A stretch of DNA of 64,000 nucleotides from an uncultured Clostridia bacterium (GCA_947623205.1 CANQGM010000001.1:124001-188000); one strand, 5' to 3'. Shown: positions 1 through 8,851, counted from the first letter of the stretch. Made by a program: numbers and translations. The notes: generated from the sequence alone by a model not told the origin.

Positions 1-370
1 TTTTTAACTCTTGGTCTGTGTATGTTTCTACCGGTGCTTTGTCTACCTTGATACTTTGCATTTTAAAGGGCGTTAAATACTCGTTTAGCATTAAATAATG
101 CAGAATAGTTATCAAGTCACGAAGATAAGAGTTAATGCTAACATCATTGGTTAAACGCTCTCTTAAATAAACAACATAGGCATTGTACATAGTTTGATTT
201 AGCTGATTAAGCGGCAAGTCCGCATCGAAGAATTTGAAAAACTGGTTGCAGCTTTGGCGATAATGTTCAATAGTTGCATCTCTTAAATTACGCTGTCGGC
301 AATTCTGAATATAAAGCTCGCAGCCATCACTAAAAGTCAGCTCTATCTGACTTATCTTTAATCTTTGCAC
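1..370 (-). CDS. Tyrosine recombinase/integrase, N-terminal part (cut by window edge)
   Basis: Reading leftwards from a GTG at 370 gives about 123 residues that begin VQRLKISQIEL and run off the window. The pattern is that of the N-terminal SAM-like DNA-binding domain of phage-type integrases: alternating helices, a stretch like NLRDATIEHYRQ, then LNQLNQTMYNAYV. The catalytic R-H-R-Y residues would lie outside the window. GTG was chosen because GGTGGT lies 7 bases upstream; an in-frame ATG at 406 lies inside the terminator hairpin of the preceding gene. It follows that terminator directly, so it is a separate unit. It could be an intact insertion-type recombinase or a remnant. Confidence 0.7.
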   Translation of the reverse strand, partial: MQRLKISQIELTFSDGCELYIQNCRQRNLRDATIEHYRQSCNQFFKFFDADLPLNQLNQTMYNAYVVYLRERLTNDVSINSYLRDLITILHYLMLNEYLTPFKMQSIKVDKAPVETYTDQELK

Positions 371-386
371 ATCTAAACACCACCAT

Positions 387-434
387 AAAAAAAATAGACA
401 CATCATCAGGTTAAAACTCTGAATAATGTGTCTA
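387..434 (-). terminator. Rho-independent terminator after the GGGtGRT gene
   Basis: TAGACACAT (395-403) pairs with ATGTGTCTA (426-434), with inner TCAG/CTGA pairing. On the minus strand the stem is followed by a run of eight T (387-394). It ends the two-gene NifU-like/GGGtGRT transcript. Confidence 0.75.
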
Positions 435-478
435 CTTTAATTTCAGCTATTCAATCAATCGACTGCCGTAAAAAGTCT

Positions 479-1480
479 TTATTTCATACCCTCATAAACG
501 GCAACAGCGCAGGCAACCGTTGCGCCTACCATCGGGTTGTTGCCCATACCGATAAGTCCCATCATTTCAACGTGAGCCGGAACAGATGACGAACCTGCAA
601 ACTGAGCGTCGCCGTGCATTCTGCCCATTGAGTCTGTCAGGCCGTAAGAGGCAGGGCCGGCAGCCATATTGTCGGGATGAAGCGTACGGCCTGTGCCGCC
701 GCCCGAAGCAACAGAAAAATACTTAACTCCGTTTTCATTAGCCCATTTTTTGTATGTACCTGCAACAAGGTGCTGGAAACGTGTTGGGTTGGTAGAGTTT
801 CCTGTAATTGATACGCCGACATTTTCTTTCTGCATAATTGCAACGCCTTCACGAACGTCATCCGCACCGTAGCAGCGAACAGCGGCTCTTTCGCCGTCTG
901 AAAAGGCGGTTTCTTCAACAATTTTGAGCTCCGAGGTAAAATAATCAAATTCTGTTTTTACATATGTAAATCCGTTGATTCTTGAAATAATGTAAGCCGC
1001 GTCCTTGCCAAGTCCGTTAAGTATTACTCTGAGCGGCTCTTTTCTTGCCTTGTTTGCGTTGCGCGCAATACCTATTGCACCCTCGGCAGCGGCAAAGCTC
1101 TCGTGTCCTGCAAGAAATGCAAAGCATTTTGTTTCATCTTTCAAAAGCATTGCACCCAAATTACCGTGACCGCGGCCAACGTTTCTTTGTTCTGCAACCG
1201 AACCCGGAATGCAGAATGCTTCAAGACCTATACCGATAGCCTCTGCGGCGTCGGCAGCAGTTGTTACGCCTTTTTTAATTGCAACCGCGCAGCCGAGTGT
1301 ATAGGCCCATCCGGCATTTTCAAATGCAATAGGCTGAACTCCCTTTACTATGTCATAAGGGTCAAATCCCTTATCATTACATATTTGTCTTGCCTCTTCA
1401 AGACTTGCAATACCGTACTCGGCAAGGCACTTCTCAATTTTAGGCATTCTTCTATCCATACTTTCAAATGTTACTGCCAT
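479..1480 (-). CDS. GGGtGRT family protein
   Basis: A 333-residue soluble protein with the diagnostic GGGTGRT segment at residues 260-266, inside a glycine-rich, well-conserved C-terminal third (HPDNMAAGP follows directly). The family is named after this motif; its reaction is not known. ATG at 1480 is preceded by AGGAGG at 1489-1494. It lies 20 bases downstream of the NifU-like gene and shares its promoter and terminator, so the two are probably co-transcribed and work together. Cysteines occur at 18, 34, 64, 90, 119 and 203, but no classic iron-sulfur spacing is evident. The family call is firm; the role is open. Confidence 0.93.
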   Translation of the reverse strand: MAVTFESMDRRMPKIEKCLAEYGIASLEEARQICNDKGFDPYDIVKGVQPIAFENAGWAYTLGCAVAIKKGVTTAADAAEAIGIGLEAFCIPGSVAEQRNVGRGHGNLGAMLLKDETKCFAFLAGHESFAAAEGAIGIARNANKARKEPLRVILNGLGKDAAYIISRINGFTYVKTEFDYFTSELKIVEETAFSDGERAAVRCYGADDVREGVAIMQKENVGVSITGNSTNPTRFQHLVAGTYKKWANENGVKYFSVASGGGTGRTLHPDNMAAGPASYGLTDSMGRMHGDAQFAGSSSVPAHVEMMGLIGMGNNPMVGATVACAVAVYEGMK

Positions 1481-1500
1481 TGTTGCGTCCTCCTTACCGA

Positions 1501-2193
1501 TTATTCTTCACGCGGGTCTATGTACTTGGCTGCGCCGTCAAAACGACCGTACTGACCTATGTTGTTTTTATATGCTTCATTTGGCTCAACTCCGTGACGA
1601 ATATCCTCAAGCATTTTGCCAAGCTTTACAAACTGATATCCGATAACCTCGTCATTTTCATCAAGAGCAGTTTTAATAACATAACCTTCGGCCATTTCCA
1701 TATAGCGAACGCCCTTGGCGTTGGTGCTGTACATTGTACCCACCTGTGAACGCAGACCTTTGCCGAGGTCCTCCATACCTGCTCCAATCGGGAGGCCGCC
1801 TTCCGAAAATGCCGTTTGGCTTCTTCCGTAAGCGAGCTGTTCAAAAATGTTTCTCATTGCCGTGTTGATAGCGTCGCACACAAGGTCTGTGTTAAGACAC
1901 TCAAGCAGAGTCTTATTTGGCAGTATTTCGGCAGCCATTGCCGCTGAATGGGTCATACCCGAGCAGCCGATTGTTTCAACCAATGCCTCTTGAACTATAC
2001 CGTCTTTTACATTAAGTGTTAGCTTGCAGGCACCCTGCTGCGGAGCGCACCATCCTATACCGTGTGAAAGTCCGGAAATATCTTTTATTTCATAGGCTTT
2101 TACCCATTTTCCCTCTTCGGGAATAGGCGCCGGACCGTGCTTTGGTCCCTTTGCTACTGTACACATATTTTCTACTTCTTTAGAATATATCAT
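1501..2193 (-). CDS. NifU-like iron-sulfur cluster assembly scaffold, GGGtGRT partner
   Basis: A 230-residue protein resembling the NifU/IscU N-terminal scaffold fold. Cysteines at about 49, 56, 77, 99 and 106 include GWC, GAC and the IGCSGMTHSA segment typical of this fold. It is longer than IscU (about 130), with a C-terminal extension of roughly 100 residues. An upstream in-frame TTG (2211) was rejected because AAAGGAGAGG lies between it and ATG 2193, at proper spacing for ATG. It is the first gene of the pair with the GGGtGRT gene. General NifU proteins carry transient Fe-S clusters; whether this one serves a special client is inference. Confidence 0.88.
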   Translation of the reverse strand: MIYSKEVENMCTVAKGPKHGPAPIPEEGKWVKAYEIKDISGLSHGIGWCAPQQGACKLTLNVKDGIVQEALVETIGCSGMTHSAAMAAEILPNKTLLECLNTDLVCDAINTAMRNIFEQLAYGRSQTAFSEGGLPIGAGMEDLGKGLRSQVGTMYSTNAKGVRYMEMAEGYVIKTALDENDEVIGYQFVKLGKMLEDIRHGVEPNEAYKNNIGQYGRFDGAAKYIDPREE

Positions 2194-2245
2194 ATGTGCC
2201 TCTCCTTTCAATTATTGTTGAGCCCCTATACACTCATACTTTTAT

Positions 2246-2274
2246 ATTATAAAGCGTAGTGCTACTTTTTTCAA
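2246..2274 (-). promoter_or_regulatory. SigA-type promoter for the NifU-like/GGGtGRT operon
   Basis: Minus-strand TTGAAA (2269-2274), a 17-base spacer and a perfect TATAAT (2246-2251), about 50 bases before the ATG at 2193. Confidence 0.7.
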
Positions 2275-2464
2275 GCATTTTTTGGTATTTTTGGAAAGCC
2301 GATGTACTGCCAGCGCTTTCGGCTGTAATATTTATGTTTATAATGAAGAGAAATAAATAATTTTTTTGCCTTGCCTGCATAAATTTAATAATTGCGGCAA
2401 GTCCCTTTTTTATGATATAATACTGTTAATATTTAACACATAGTATAAAGGCTGAGATGCGGTA

Positions 2465-3220
2465 ATGCACAATAAAATCAACTCACAACGGTATTATCTT
2501 ATTGACTCTCTTCGGGGATTTGCCCTGCTTAATATGGTGATTTTTCACTTGCTTTATGATGTGTTTCAAATATACGGTATTGACGCTCAATGGTGTTTTC
2601 AGCCGCTGACAATTGTGTGGGAAAGGTTTATTTGTATTTCGTTTATTATTATTTCGGGAATATCGTTAAACTTTTCACACAATGCTTATAAGCGCGGCAT
2701 AATTTTAAATGTTTTGGGGTTTATAATAACGGTCGTAACCTTTATTGTAATGCCCGGCGAGACGATTTGGTTTGGAATATTAAATTTTCTTGGCTGTGCA
2801 ATGCTGATTTTGCAGCCTTTGAGATGTTACTTTGATAAAATATCATCTGTTTTGGGTATGGCTGTTTCAATTGTTCTTTTTGCCGTTTTGTACGGAGTGC
2901 CGAATAAATTCATAGGATTTTTTAATATTAAACTATTTGATTTGCCCCATTTTATGTACGGGGTCAATTGGCTTTCATTTTTGGGCTTTCATTCTGCGGA
3001 TTTTTCTTCGTCCGACTATTTTCCGATAATTCCGTGGATATTTCTTTTTTTTGCGGGATATTTTATTTGGAGGCTCATTAAAACCGTAAATGCGGATAAA
3101 TATTTTACTTTCAGCGTACCGATATTAAGCACGGCAGGCAGATACAGCCTGTGGATATATCTTGCTCATCAGCCTTTGATTTTGGGGATTTTAATGCTTG
3201 TATTCAGCATGAAAAATTAA
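2465..3220 (+). CDS. DUF1624 / heparan-alpha-glucosaminide N-acetyltransferase-like membrane protein
   Basis: A 251-residue integral membrane protein with about seven hydrophobic segments. It opens with the family signature IDSLRGFALLNMVIFHLLYD (residues 13-32), in which the histidine of FHLLYD is the candidate catalytic residue of transmembrane acyltransferases. A late RYSLWIYLAHQP also fits this fold. Bacterial members are presumed to move acyl groups across the membrane onto sugars, but the substrate is unknown. It appears monocistronic: a TATAAT lies at about 2417, and a separate promoter follows at 3253 for the next gene. ATG 2465 gives the expected start just before the first helix. No clear terminator follows it. 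Confidence 0.85.
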   Translation: MHNKINSQRYYLIDSLRGFALLNMVIFHLLYDVFQIYGIDAQWCFQPLTIVWERFICISFIIISGISLNFSHNAYKRGIILNVLGFIITVVTFIVMPGETIWFGILNFLGCAMLILQPLRCYFDKISSVLGMAVSIVLFAVLYGVPNKFIGFFNIKLFDLPHFMYGVNWLSFLGFHSADFSSSDYFPIIPWIFLFFAGYFIWRLIKTVNADKYFTFSVPILSTAGRYSLWIYLAHQPLILGILMLVFSMKN

Positions 3221-3252
3221 AACTTTTTATAATTCATTTTAAAAAATTTTTC

Positions 3253-3282
3253 TTGACTTATAAATAATCTTTTTGTTATAAT
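3253..3282 (+). promoter_or_regulatory. Promoter of the MATE transporter gene
   Basis: TTGACT (3253-3258), an 18-base spacer and TATAAT (3277-3282). Initiation is expected near 3289, leaving a leader of about 95 bases that contains the hairpin at 3302-3338. Confidence 0.7.
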
Positions 3283-3301
3283 ATGTGCGGCCGAGTAGCG
3301 A

Positions 3302-3338
3302 AAAGCGTAAATCCAGGAAATGGATTTGCGCTTTTTTT
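3302..3338 (+). promoter_or_regulatory. Terminator-like hairpin in the MATE leader (candidate attenuator)
   Basis: AAAGCGTAAATCCA (3302-3315) pairs with TGGATTTGCGCTTT (3321-3334) around a GGAAA loop and is followed by seven T. It lies between a good promoter and the transporter start, so it would stop most transcripts unless read-through is controlled. It is too short to match a standard large riboswitch I recognise; the ligand or mechanism is unknown. Confidence 0.6.
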
Positions 3339-3382
3339 CGTTTATACAAGTTATATATTTCAACAGAAACGGAGATCATTTT

Positions 3383-4768
3383 ATGAATCAGGAAACAAAA
3401 ATGAACAAAATGGGAACAGCCCATATTAATAAGCTAATATTATCCATGGGAATACCTATGATTTTTTCTATGGTTTTACAGGCGTTATACAATATTGTTG
3501 ACAGTGCTTTTGTTTCCAATATGTCAAGTAATGGAGAATCCGCTTTAAATGCTCTGACTCTTGCCTTTCCCGTACAAATGCTTATGGTTGCAGTCAGCAT
3601 TGGCACAGGTGTGGGAGCAAATGCGCTGCTGTCAAAATCACTTGGACAGAATAATACGGAAAAAGTCAATAAAACTGCGGGAAATGCTCTGCTTTTGGCA
3701 GCGATAATCTATGTTTTATTTCTACTGTTCGGCATATTCGGTGTTAAAATGTATATACAGACGCAAACATCAAATACGTTAATTACAGAAATGGGTGCGG
3801 ATTATTTAAAAATATGCTGTATTTTTTCTTTTGGTATCGTCTTCTTTTCAATCTATGAAAAACTGCTTCAGTCAACTGGACGCTCTTTGTTCTCTACAAT
3901 TGCTCAAGTTTCAGGCGCTGTTACGAATATAATTTTAGACCCCATTATGATTTACGGTTGGCTTGGATGTCCCGAACTTGGCGCAAAAGGCGCTGCATAT
4001 GCCACAGTAATTGGTCAGTGCGTGTCTTTACTTCTTGCATTTTTATTTCATATAAAAGTAAATAAAGAAATTTCGAACAAGTTAAAATATATAAAACCAT
4101 CATTCAAAATTATCGGTCAAATTTATGCAATCGGTCTGCCTGCAATAATCGCACAGGCGTTGATGTCCGTAATGACATATGGATTAAACATAATATTCGG
4201 CGAAATTGATGAAACTGTTGTTACCGCGTACGGACTGTATTATAAAATTCAGCAATTTATTTTGTTTGCTGCATTCGGACTAAGGGACGCAATTACTCCG
4301 ATTGTCTCTTTCAACCATGGATTAAGAGACAAATACAGAATTAAAGCCGGAATAAAGTACGGTATTATTTACACATCGGTTATAATGATTATAGGTATAA
4401 TATTACTGGAGCTTTTTGCTGTTCCGCTGTCCGGTGTTTTTGGACTGTCAGGCAAAACACAGGCGCTGTGCATATCGGCGATGAGAATAGTTTCAATAAG
4501 CTTTATTTTTGCCGGTGCAAACATCGCATTTCAGGGTATTTTCCAGGCATTAAACAGCGGTATGGAGTCCTTAATAATCTCCGTATGCAGACAATTTCTT
4601 TTTGTACTGCCGGTTGCATGGGGATTTGCCCAAATTGCAAAGCAATTTGCGAACAGCACATGGCTTGTGTGGATTACATTTCTGATAGCGGAGTTTGTAT
4701 CTGTCGCAATTGCCTGCCTGCTTATGAAAAGGATTTATAAAAATAAAATTGCGGTTCTTGAGGATTAA
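3383..4768 (+). CDS. MATE family efflux transporter
   Basis: A 461-residue membrane protein with about twelve hydrophobic helices in two similar halves, as in NorM/DinF-type MATE antiporters, which export drugs or metabolites using Na+ or H+ gradients. The first helix region (ILSMGIPMIFSMVLQALYN) and IGTGVGANALLSKSLGQ are typical. ATG 3383 was chosen because GGAG stands at 3371-3374; the longer open frame from 3320 would start inside the leader hairpin. The gene stands alone with its own promoter and a 5' hairpin, suggesting inducible expression. The substrate cannot be predicted. Confidence 0.92.
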   Translation: MNQETKMNKMGTAHINKLILSMGIPMIFSMVLQALYNIVDSAFVSNMSSNGESALNALTLAFPVQMLMVAVSIGTGVGANALLSKSLGQNNTEKVNKTAGNALLLAAIIYVLFLLFGIFGVKMYIQTQTSNTLITEMGADYLKICCIFSFGIVFFSIYEKLLQSTGRSLFSTIAQVSGAVTNIILDPIMIYGWLGCPELGAKGAAYATVIGQCVSLLLAFLFHIKVNKEISNKLKYIKPSFKIIGQIYAIGLPAIIAQALMSVMTYGLNIIFGEIDETVVTAYGLYYKIQQFILFAAFGLRDAITPIVSFNHGLRDKYRIKAGIKYGIIYTSVIMIIGIILLELFAVPLSGVFGLSGKTQALCISAMRIVSISFIFAGANIAFQGIFQALNSGMESLIISVCRQFLFVLPVAWGFAQIAKQFANSTWLVWITFLIAEFVSVAIACLLMKRIYKNKIAVLED

Positions 4769-4955
4769 ATATTAGATTAAAAGCGCTCCTTTTATTAAAG
4801 AGTTTAAATTTGTGATATAACCTCTTAACATAAAATCGTTAAGGGGTTAAAATTGTATTTAAAGAATTTTATAAAATTACTTTAAAAAGGTTTGTATATG
4901 TGCTATACTTTTAAAGTATTATTATAAAACCCAAAATAAAAAACAAGGTGATTTT

Positions 4956-5729
4956 TTGGCAAAGATTATAGCTATTTCAAACCAAAAAGGCGGCGTAGGA
5001 AAAACAACCACTGCCGTTAATCTTGCGGCTTGTTTAGGTTCTCTTGGCAAAAAAACTTTGCTTGTGGATGCTGACCCGCAGGGAAACGCAACAAGCGGTG
5101 TGGCAATTGATAAAAGGAAAGTTAAAACTTCTACATATAATATTTTGGTGGACGGTATAAAAGCAGAGGAGTGTGTCCTTACAACTCCGTATGCAAATCT
5201 GCACATACTTCCGTCAAGCCTTGATTTGGCGGCGGCAGAGCTTGAAATTGCGGAAAAACCCCACCGCGAGGCTCTGCTGAAAAATGCAATTTTGCCTATA
5301 AAGCAGTATTATGATTATATAATCATTGACTGTCCGCCGTCTCTCGGACTTATTACCGCAAACGCGCTCACCGTTGCCGACACTTTTTTGGTGCCCATAC
5401 AGTGCGAATATTACGCCCTTGAGGGATTGTCGCAGCTTATGAATACCGTACGGCGTATAAAGCGGCAGTACAATGCTTCAATTGACATTGAAGGCGTTCT
5501 GCTTACAATGTATGACGGCAGACTTAACCTTACTCAACAGGTAGTGGAAGAGGTCAAAAAATTTTTTCCTCGCAAAGTATTTAAAACGGTTATTCCCCGC
5601 GGAGTAAGAATTTCGGAAGCGCCAAGCTTTGGTATGCCCGTTATTTATTATGACAAATCGTGCAAGGGTAGCGCGGCATATACAAGCCTTGCACACGAAA
5701 TTTTGGGAAAGGAGCGACATAATGGCTAA
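4956..5729 (+). CDS. parA: Chromosome partitioning ATPase ParA (Soj)
   Basis: A 257-residue ParA/Soj ATPase. It has the deviant Walker A box KGGVGKTT at residues 11-18, VDADPQGN (Walker A') and a Walker B segment [11 protein letters not shown]. It acts with ParB at parS sites to move and organise origins and, in Bacillus, to control DnaA. The start is TTG at 4956, with AAGGTG at 4945-4950; the next in-frame methionine lies inside the fold. It overlaps parB by 8 bases, so the two are translationally coupled. It sits about 50 kb from dnaA and points toward the origin, unlike the usual location beside rsmG-noc. Confidence 0.95.
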   Translation: MAKIIAISNQKGGVGKTTTAVNLAACLGSLGKKTLLVDADPQGNATSGVAIDKRKVKTSTYNILVDGIKAEECVLTTPYANLHILPSSLDLAAAELEIAEKPHREALLKNAILPIKQYYDYIIIDCPPSLGLITANALTVADTFLVPIQCEYYALEGLSQLMNTVRRIKRQYNASIDIEGVLLTMYDGRLNLTQQVVEEVKKFFPRKVFKTVIPRGVRISEAPSFGMPVIYYDKSCKGSAAYTSLAHEILGKERHNG

Positions 5730-6570
5730 AAAATTAGGCGGTCTGGGCAAAGGACTGAACGCAATTTTTATGGAAAACGACTCAGAAGTTGATAACGGAA
5801 GCGTTACTCTAAAAATATCCGAAATTGAACCAAACAGGACCCAGCCACGTAAGGAATTTGACGAAAAAGCTCTTAGCGAGCTTGCGGAAAGTATATCTCA
5901 GCACGGTCTGCTGCAGCCGCTTCTTGTTCGTCCGCTCACTTTAGGCGGATATCAGATAGTAGCAGGCGAACGCAGATACAGAGCGTGCAGAATGGCCGGA
6001 CTTACAGAAGTTCCTGTTATAATACGTGAACTCAGCGACGCCGAAACAATGGAAATCGCTCTTATAGAGAATTTGCAGCGTGAGGATCTTACTCCAATAG
6101 AGGAGGCGCTCGGCTATAAATCATTAATGGACGAGCACGGTTTTTCGCAGGAAGACGTTGCGGCCTCGGTAGGTAAGTCACGTCCTGCAATTGCAAATGC
6201 ACTAAGACTTCTAAAGCTGCCCGACAGCATTGCCGAGTATCTTAAAGACGGCAAAATTTCGGCGGGTCACGCAAGAGCGCTCCTTATGCTTGAAGATGAA
6301 AAACTGATGAAAGAAATTGCCGATGAAATAATTAAAAAAGATTTATCGGTGCGTCAGGCTGAAAAAATATGCAAAAAAAAGCCTTCGCCCGAAAAAGAAA
6401 TAAAATCTGAAAAAAAGCCTTCGTTTTACAGCATGGTTGAACTTGCGCTCAGCGAGAGCCTGGGCAGAAAGATAAGCGTTACTAAAAACAAAAGCAAAGA
6501 GGGCGGAGTATTGCAAATTGAATTTTATTCAGATGAAGAACTTACGGAAATTTCAAACAAACTAAAATAA
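5722..6570 (+). CDS. parB: Chromosome partitioning protein ParB (Spo0J)
   Basis: A 282-residue ParB/Spo0J protein. The N-terminal CTPase/ParB domain has QPLLVRP and [13 protein letters not shown]; a helix-turn-helix follows ([23 protein letters not shown]); a C-terminal dimer domain ends the protein. ParB binds parS (a perfect copy lies at 62475-62490), spreads as a CTP clamp and loads condensin. ATG 5722 lies within the end of parA, behind GGAG at 5711-5714; the longer in-frame opening from 5629 is inside parA and is rejected. serS follows after 18 bases, so parA-parB-serS probably forms one transcript. Confidence 0.95.
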   Translation: MAKKLGGLGKGLNAIFMENDSEVDNGSVTLKISEIEPNRTQPRKEFDEKALSELAESISQHGLLQPLLVRPLTLGGYQIVAGERRYRACRMAGLTEVPVIIRELSDAETMEIALIENLQREDLTPIEEALGYKSLMDEHGFSQEDVAASVGKSRPAIANALRLLKLPDSIAEYLKDGKISAGHARALLMLEDEKLMKEIADEIIKKDLSVRQAEKICKKKPSPEKEIKSEKKPSFYSMVELALSESLGRKISVTKNKSKEGGVLQIEFYSDEELTEISNKLK

Positions 6571-6588
6571 TCAGAGAGGAATTTTAAA

Positions 6589-7869
6589 ATGATAGATATA
6601 AAATTTTTAAGGGAAAACCCGGAAGCGGTCAAAGAAAACATTAAAAAGAAATTTCAGAACAGTAAACTTGAGCTTGTTGATAAGGTAATTGAACTTGACG
6701 CAGAAAGCCGCGCTGCAAAACAGCAGGCGGACGAGCTGCGTTCAAACAGAAATAAAATTTCAAAGCAGATCGGCACATTAATGGCTCAGGGCAAAAAAGA
6801 AGAGGGTATGGCGCTAAAAGAAGAGGTTACAAAACAGGCGCGGCAGCTTGCGGAGCTTGAAGAAAAAGAGAGCAGATTAAGTGAAGAAGTTACAAAAATT
6901 ATGATGCAGATACCCCAAATTATCGACCCGGCTGTTCCCATAGGCAAAGACGACAGTATGAACGTAGAAATTGAACGCTTTGGCGAGCCTGTTGTGCCCG
7001 ATTTTGAAATTCCTTATCATACCGATATTATGGAAAAGCTGAACGGCATTGACCTTGACTCGGCAAGAAAGGTTGCCGGCAACGGCTTTTACTATCTTAT
7101 GGGTGACGTAGCAAGACTCCACAGCGCGGTAATTTCTTATGCGCGCGATTTTATGATTGACCGGGGCTTTACTTATTGCGTACCTCCGTTTATGATTAGA
7201 AGCAATGTAGTAACAGGAGTTATGAGCTTTGCCGAAATGGACTCCATGATGTATAAAATTGAGGGAGAGGACCTTTATCTTATAGGAACAAGCGAACATT
7301 CAATGATAGGCAGATTTATTGATACTATAAATAAAGAAGAAGCTCTTCCTTATACGCTTACAAGCTATTCGCCCTGTTTCCGCAAAGAAAAGGGAGCGCA
7401 CGGCATTGAGGAACGCGGCGTTTACAGAATCCATCAGTTTGAAAAACAGGAAATGATTGTTGTCTGCAAACCCGAGGACAGCAAAATGTGGTTTGATAAG
7501 CTGTGGCAGAACACGGTTGACCTGTTCCGCTCTCTGGATATTCCTGTTCGCACACTTGAGTGTTGTTCGGGCGACCTGGCAGACCTTAAAGTTCGCTCTC
7601 TTGATGTTGAGGCATGGTCGCCGCGCCAGAAAAAATATTTTGAAGTCGGTTCATGTTCAAACCTCGGCGACGCGCAGGCACGCAGGCTGAAAATAAGAGT
7701 ATCGGGCGAGGGAGGTAAAAAATACTTTGCTCATACTCTCAACAATACGGTTGTTGCTCCGCCCAGAATGCTTATTGCATTTTTTGAAAACAATTTAAAC
7801 GAGGACGGTTCAGTCAGAATCCCCGAGGCTCTAAGACCGTATATGGGCGGAAAAGAAGTTATAAAATAA
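6589..7869 (+). CDS. serS: Seryl-tRNA synthetase
   Basis: A 426-residue class II aminoacyl-tRNA synthetase of normal length that charges tRNA-Ser. The first about 110 residues form the long antiparallel coiled coil that contacts the variable arm of tRNA-Ser. Motif 2 is visible as CFRKEKGAHG...GVYRIHQFEKQEM, and motif 3 as NNTVVAPPRMLIAFFEN. AGAGAGGAA precedes ATG 6589. It lies 18 bases after parB, a neighbourhood common in Clostridia. No T-box leader is present in the short gap. Confidence 0.97.
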   Translation: MIDIKFLRENPEAVKENIKKKFQNSKLELVDKVIELDAESRAAKQQADELRSNRNKISKQIGTLMAQGKKEEGMALKEEVTKQARQLAELEEKESRLSEEVTKIMMQIPQIIDPAVPIGKDDSMNVEIERFGEPVVPDFEIPYHTDIMEKLNGIDLDSARKVAGNGFYYLMGDVARLHSAVISYARDFMIDRGFTYCVPPFMIRSNVVTGVMSFAEMDSMMYKIEGEDLYLIGTSEHSMIGRFIDTINKEEALPYTLTSYSPCFRKEKGAHGIEERGVYRIHQFEKQEMIVVCKPEDSKMWFDKLWQNTVDLFRSLDIPVRTLECCSGDLADLKVRSLDVEAWSPRQKKYFEVGSCSNLGDAQARRLKIRVSGEGGKKYFAHTLNNTVVAPPRMLIAFFENNLNEDGSVRIPEALRPYMGGKEVIK

Positions 7870-7897
7870 TACCGCACATTAATTTTGCTTTAAAAAA

Positions 7898-8659
7898 CTA
7901 AAACTTATCAAGCTCTGACGTGCTTATTCTTGTATATTCAAAACCGTCAATAGTAAGAACGTCTTCTTTTAAGGTATATTCAAACTTTTCCGTAGTTTCA
8001 TTCTGCATTTTATATACCGCGGTAATCACTCCGTCTTTTGCGGAATATTTATAATAAGTAAATATTGTTCCGTATTGATTATGATACATCAGACCGCTGC
8101 CGTCAAAGTAAAAATATTCTCCGTTTGATGATTTCCATGCACCCAAAAGATTTTGGTCAACAACAGGATTTTTGTCCGGCACGGGCAGAATGTCAAAGCC
8201 TTCGAGCTTTTCCATGGTGGTTGTTTTATTGCTCTCGCTGTTTGTAAGAATCACCTTATTATTCGAGTCGGAGAATTTATATTTATATGTTCCGTTTATT
8301 CCGAACATAAGCTGACACTTAAAAGTGTTTTGTGAGTCGCTGTCCTTTGTATAGGTACCGCAGTAACCAATTGTGTCAATTACAATTGACGCCTTGCCGT
8401 TGCCGTCAAAAATATAAGTAAAATTCGAAAGCTTTGAACCTTCGCCGTCCGTAATATGCCATACTCCTGCAAACGGGTCTTTGCTGTTTTTATCAAATGT
8501 TTGCAGCGACCTCATATCAAAATCATCTTCGCTTTTTAATGCAGTTGACGAGGAAGCATTCTGATTTGAAGAAGTATTATTATTTTTGCAGCCGTAAAAT
8601 GTAATAACAAGTAAAAGGGCTGATAATGCCGCGAATAATTTATAAAAATTTATTTTCAT
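7898..8659 (-). CDS. Putative lipoprotein of unknown function
   Basis: A 253-residue protein with a lipoprotein signal peptide: KINFYK, a hydrophobic stretch, then a lipobox ending TFYGC with the acylated cysteine at about 24. A low-complexity N/S-rich linker follows (KNNNTSSNQ). The mature part contains two similar-looking segments (DPFAGVWHITDGEGSKL near 60 and NLLGAWKSSNGEYFYF near 165), each followed by beta-rich sequence, suggesting a duplicated beta-barrel or lipocalin-like domain. This resembles small lipoproteins common in Ruminococcaceae, but I recognise no defined function. It is convergent with serS with only 28 bases between, and no obvious terminator. Confidence 0.75.
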   Translation of the reverse strand: MKINFYKLFAALSALLLVITFYGCKNNNTSSNQNASSSTALKSEDDFDMRSLQTFDKNSKDPFAGVWHITDGEGSKLSNFTYIFDGNGKASIVIDTIGYCGTYTKDSDSQNTFKCQLMFGINGTYKYKFSDSNNKVILTNSESNKTTTMEKLEGFDILPVPDKNPVVDQNLLGAWKSSNGEYFYFDGSGLMYHNQYGTIFTYYKYSAKDGVITAVYKMQNETTEKFEYTLKEDVLTIDGFEYTRISTSELDKF

Positions 8660-8743
8660 TTTAAGTTCTCCAATTAAGATAAATTTTTAATTTTATTTTA
8701 TTATTAAGTAAACTTGCTGTCAACACACAAAAATAAAAAGGTC

Positions 8744-8772
8744 TTGACAATTAATGCGGAACAGGTTAAAAT
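8744..8772 (+). promoter_or_regulatory. Strong orphan promoter pointing into the recombinase element
   Basis: TTGACA (8744-8749), 17 bases and TAAAAT (8767-8772). No plus-strand gene follows before the recombinase element, whose left repeat begins at 8824. Transcription from it would run antisense to the recombinase gene and meet the hairpin at 8848-8895. Confidence 0.5.
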
Positions 8773-8823
8773 GAATAAAAAGATTAAAAAATACACATGA
8801 TAAAATAAGAAAAGAAATAAGTT

Positions 8824-8851
8824 TTTCTTATATATATCAAATTAAAGAAAA
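8824..8851. repeat. Left 28-bp inverted repeat of the recombinase element
   Basis: It starts TTTCTTATATAT and ends AATTAAAGAAAA, the exact reverse complement of 10672-10699. Its own edges (TTTCTT/AAGAAA) are also inverted, as in a tyrosine-recombinase core site with two arms. Confidence 0.85.
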
